Below, one piece after another: positions 62,501 through 64,000 of a stretch of 64,000 bases of DNA; within the stretch, counting starts at the first letter, position 1, and every line of letters starts with the position of its first letter. A program made the translations under genes and the position numbers. Source of the stretch: Bog-950 sp035299425 (GTDB lineage Bacteria > Bacteroidota > Bacteroidia > Chitinophagales > LD1). The stretch spans positions 29,572 to 93,571 of the forward strand of contig DATGWP010000080.1 in NCBI GenBank assembly GCA_035299425.1. Direction: 5' to 3'. The notes beneath the pieces are model-generated. The model made no database searches. It had not been told where the DNA came from and worked only from the letters and a program-made list of their open reading frames with translations.

Positions 62501-64000
62501 TAGCGGCAATACTATAGGCCACCCAACCCTGGTTAACAGTTTAGTGGCTGATGGCGGAAGTACCAACTTAAGTGTAGGCACAGGCTGGGTGTATGGTGTT
62601 TACAGCACAACCAGCTCACCAATTACCATTGATAATAACGTGATAGCAGGGTTAGCATCGGGCGGTATATACAACAGCTATGTAAATATTATAGAGCATA
62701 CCGGCACAGGCGCGGCGACCATAACCAATAACACGCTAGGAAGAAGCTATTCGGGAGGAAGTGCTTCGGGATATAACATTAAGGGAATAGTAGTAACAAG
62801 TAACGCCTCTGGCCATGTGATTTCGAACAACACACTTTCGTTTATAGGCAATAGCAATTCAGGAGGTATTTCGGGCCCTACCGCCGATGGTATACAGGTA
62901 AACTCTTCGGGCGGTGGTACTATATCAGGGAATAAAATTGATGGATTATTCAATATAGGCAACGGCGGATTTTCGGTTGGCCTTTGGATGCTTGGCACCG
63001 GTACCTGGACAGTTTCTAACAATATGATAAACCTGCTCAACTATAGTTGGCTGGCCACTTATACTACCCGTAAAGAGTTTTACGGTATATTAGACTACAC
63101 CACAGCAGGCTCGGTTAAATACTATTATAATACTGTTTTAGCTCAGGGAAGCCAAACAGGAACTTCCATATTTGATTACCCGTCAGAATGTTTCTACAAG
63201 TTGCCAGGCAGTACAGGCACAGGTAGCGGCGGTGCTACTGAATTAAAAAATAACATCTTTATTAATAGCCGCACCGGCGACCCATCGGGTTCTACCAGGC
63301 ACTATGCTATTGATAACACATCATCGGTACCGGGCACTAACTGGGTTAGCAATAATAATTTCCTGAGTACAGTTAATAATGCAACCCTGGGCTACTGGAC
63401 CGGTGCAGGCGATGTTAACTTTGCCAACTGGAAAACAAGTACCGGTGGCGATGCTAACAGCACCAGCGCGCAGGCAACTTCGGGCTCCTCTTCGGCTACT
63501 ACTGTAAACCCGGCAGAGATGTTTGTAGCGCCATCTACCGGCGATCTGCACATTTTAACAACGCCTTCGACAGCGCCATACCCATACCAGTTTGTTTCAA
63601 ATAATGGAGCAACCCTGTCGGTTACTACTGATTACGATGGTGCGGTACGTACCAGCACACCAGATATGGGTGCTGACGAATTCTTTATATGCACTATACC
63701 GGTAGTATCGGCTAACACACCAGCCAACCCAACCTGTACCGGCAACGACGGTACTATTGCGCTAAGCGGTTTAACAGCCAGCACAACCTTTACGGTTACT
63801 TACAACAAAAACGGAAGCCCGGTTGCATCGGCTAACTATACGGCCAACGGCAGTGGTGTATTAACCATTACCGGTTTAGATGGCGGCGCTTATAACAATA
63901 TAGTAGTATCACTGGGTGCAGGTTGCTCATCGGCAGCTTATCCATCGAGCGGTAGCATTACACTTACTAACCCGGTATGCGGCCCTAACACCTGGCAGGG
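56589..64000 (+). CDS. Giant secreted beta-helix surface protein (3' end outside window)
   Basis: From the ATG at 56589 the frame is open to the right edge: at least 2470 residues. The N-terminus has a basic start and a long signal peptide (LFVVILFTGLLPMLASAQ). The first 500 residues are Thr/Asn/Gly-rich with repeated strands (TGTWATAGTWQV, NNVLIRDGHTITI). Two copies of a larger module follow, at about 695-1500 and 1630-2370. Each begins with a GGLF/TGLF(A/E)A(L/I)N segment, then a GADRV(T/I)(F/I)(N/D)G segment, then many right-handed beta-helix rungs (SGNKIYN, ITNNDI, TISGNTI) and a closing PDMGADE. A fibronectin-like stretch lies between (about 1500-1630). An Ig-like region begins near 2370. 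A T9SS sorting domain would be expected beyond the edge. Confidence 0.85.
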   Translation, partial: MSIFNLPARARFVKLFVVILFTGLLPMLASAQANGDYRSNVTTGTWATAGTWQVYNSGTWSAAISAPNSTNNVLIRDGHTITIGAAASCNNLVVGGGVSGILNIGGFAITVSGTTTITSGGRINVTSATGTPKFFTGDFTNNGIWSNSGNSPITFTGDITNNGTFTSGSGAYSFSGLSKNINTTNSSALTITAITWLGSYTVSSNFAAGNPFTVTTATLSNAASTLTNNGVCVIPNLAMTNAGAVVNNSGTITVSTGMTGSGSATFNNNNGATLNYGGSGAIVPTLNASTNSNLVNYTNSGSQTVKGTTYHHLTISGSGTKTLGAATTVNRNLIVTGTATLADGSNTITGNALGTFQLGSGTGYTTTRTATNWFATNTPLANYTIDNNSTVTFSGATYTILNNIPSTYGHLVFNSVGTKTLPASFPVTVNGNLTLSSSFLNDNGNTITVKGNIASNGSHSGAGKVLLSGGAAAHGMEGSGWNNVELNDAQGATLTAAFTIGTSGTFTLNNGVVAMGNFNFFIDNPTGGLAGSGFSATKMILQNGTGNLNHIIATSGLPVTYLYPIGENTGTTEYSPVSITINANSSLTDLAFRVVDAQHPNDVSTTNYASRYWTVPNTSTTIADYSASFGYTAADIVGSETTFDVFTYNTSTLAWSYIPATAAANLVTYDGNNTDGITTTTAFTVKAPLSIPSVVTIDGVGGSAGVYANLTGTTGLFAALNQAVITGNITVNVTATPIAEPGTVALNQVNESGAGAGTYTITIQSNNSTQKVLEGNYAGVLASPGIFRLNGADRVTFNGGTGTDRRLLFRNTNTNIYAGVFQFLNDASENKINNCTVEGSITSTSLGLVHIGTSVAGGTGNDDIIITNNDIKQAGVNLPGIGISGDGFSATVENDGAEISNNNIYNIYRTSSTVAAIYINGFNTGWTISGNKIYQEAARSGSLTSSIYGIYFATTTSDGFSITDNIIGYANASGTGTTSFASTSTFRFSAISSNGTTSSVANTISNNIIDNISVTTTSGGSPTLPAFSGIMVNGGKALVDGNYIGSTSGVPSIVITGPTVTAANSPTGIGGNSTATSGVTFSNNHIGGMSYTLSSGNVAVNLTGIRVNVGNVTVTDNEIGNSTAASFLVTNTGTGSALCYGIWGGISSGYTLNITDNTIRNLATASTATTSQVAGINATSSGNYTIDGNTIHNLTSNSLSTSSTVPSVVGITATPGGSLSHSVSGNTIYALSNTNIVNSVVTGIYFTGNSTVSQINKNFIYNLRSGTGTASVINGIHIGASTAANVSNNRIRLGYDETGLPIINTSVITGILKDNTTAGNSVYYNSVYIGGTGVGVTASNTYAFRRLLAGSTDNFRNNIFVNARGNAAGGGKHYGLYLISTTNLTEDYNLIYAPGTGGVLASVNGTDQTTMTAWKAANSGLDVSSVSADPQFEDATAVTPNLKLKTNVATPAESGAIAISGLTDDFESTNIRTGYPLGLPQGGTAPDMGADEANLIPKDVLPPVITLTPVANISAACGTSQTVTVTATVTDPSGVATGSLAPTLWWRESTGTYAALLPASVSGTTYTYTLNITGVSAGQTYHYYIAAQDLASPANIGYSSGAPVHANVSATPSPINGSPSSFLVNSGTPLSGTVTVGSGGTYTTFANTGGLFEAINANGLSGDLIVLVTSNIADNNVHSLNNIAEYCGSGYTVYIRPQTATTKVVSVTAANGFGFGFIKLTGADRVIIDGSFNSGSNTAEGTGNYLTFQNNYSSTANVAGTIYMDGVCQNITIRNCNIEGRGHNLQGGNVIINTSGASSVAIDKCNIKGVTSSSVPNNLVYSAASGAGVFSITNCNLYDFSAFGGTSGTRATAILVSGTLSPSASWTISGNSIYNTFIDGQGTTTAINFSPGASSNNNQITGNYIGGREALCAGLPMNNNYGGDFIGLFVSAGNGTGTTIQGNTIQNMLADWGDGSGITAIEIGGSSRVNISGNTIGHPTLVNSLVADGGSTNLSVGTGWVYGVYSTTSSPITIDNNVIAGLASGGIYNSYVNIIEHTGTGAATITNNTLGRSYSGGSASGYNIKGIVVTSNASGHVISNNTLSFIGNSNSGGISGPTADGIQVNSSGGGTISGNKIDGLFNIGNGGFSVGLWMLGTGTWTVSNNMINLLNYSWLATYTTRKEFYGILDYTTAGSVKYYYNTVLAQGSQTGTSIFDYPSECFYKLPGSTGTGSGGATELKNNIFINSRTGDPSGSTRHYAIDNTSSVPGTNWVSNNNFLSTVNNATLGYWTGAGDVNFANWKTSTGGDANSTSAQATSGSSSATTVNPAEMFVAPSTGDLHILTTPSTAPYPYQFVSNNGATLSVTTDYDGAVRTSTPDMGADEFFICTIPVVSANTPANPTCTGNDGTIALSGLTASTTFTVTYNKNGSPVASANYTANGSGVLTITGLDGGAYNNIVVSLGAGCSSAAYPSSGSITLTNPVCGPNTWQ
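56610..56621 (+). repeat. (GC)6 dinucleotide tract in the signal-peptide region of the giant gene
   Basis: GCGCGCGCGCGC covers codons 8-11 (Ala-Arg-Ala-Arg). A run of seven G lies further on, at 56874-56880 (codons 96-98). Slippage at either tract would shift the frame near the 5' end of a gene of more than 7.4 kb. Confidence 0.85.

Noticed and set aside
1..64000. rRNA, tRNA, phage or plasmid functions
   Set aside because: None recognised on reading both strands. Short tRNA genes could be missed without a search tool, but the gaps are few and were inspected.

Overview
The window comes from a bacterium of the phylum Bacteroidota, probably of the Chitinophagales/Sphingobacteriales type (the rank below phylum is my inference). 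Supporting signs are several secreted proteins ending in a type IX secretion (T9SS) type A sorting domain, TTTG-N18/19-TAnnTTTG-like promoters, LytS/LytTR two-component pairs with periplasmic beta-propellers, SprB-like repeat adhesins, and Bacteroidota families such as the TIGR03915/TIGR03916 DNA repair pair. No rRNA, tRNA, CRISPR array, phage or transposase gene was recognised.

Layout. 1-4.4 kb (minus strand): a prolyl oligopeptidase cut by the left edge, a TPR-like periplasmic protein, and the two-gene putative DNA repair operon. 4.5-29.4 kb: three secreted proteins of about 1000-2160 residues (two Ig/SprB-repeat adhesins and one beta-helix protein), each next to a histidine kinase/LytTR regulator pair. 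Both adhesin genes share an upstream box of fixed geometry. The beta-helix gene and the neighbouring kinase gene share a different bipartite box. I read this as three surface-protein/sensor modules. 29.4-37.4 kb: a TIGR02757 protein, fumarylacetoacetase, small membrane proteins, a flavin reductase, a Crp/Fnr regulator with an NAD(P)H oxidoreductase, and an esterase. 37.4-44 kb: lysyl-tRNA synthetase, a leucine-rich-repeat protein and two T9SS-exported hydrolases. 44.5-47.8 kb: heme A synthase, a small beta-barrel-like protein, an MFS transporter and a scramblase-like protein. 47.9-50.8 kb: acpP, fabF and rnc, with a four-helix-bundle ORF flanked by 40-bp inverted repeats lying between fabF and rnc. 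50.8-55.1 kb (minus): TolC and HlyD efflux parts without a permease, then DinB-like, thioredoxin-like and Mpo1-like proteins. 55.1-56.6 kb: a non-coding stretch with repeat elements. 56.6-64 kb: the first 2470 codons of a giant beta-helix surface protein that continues past the right edge.

The most notable items are the adhesin/two-component modules with conserved upstream boxes, the IVS-like element placed directly before the RNase III gene, two MITE-like repeats sharing terminal inverted repeats, a 241-bp element made of six hairpins, and simple-sequence tracts at the 5' end of the giant gene that could phase-vary it.
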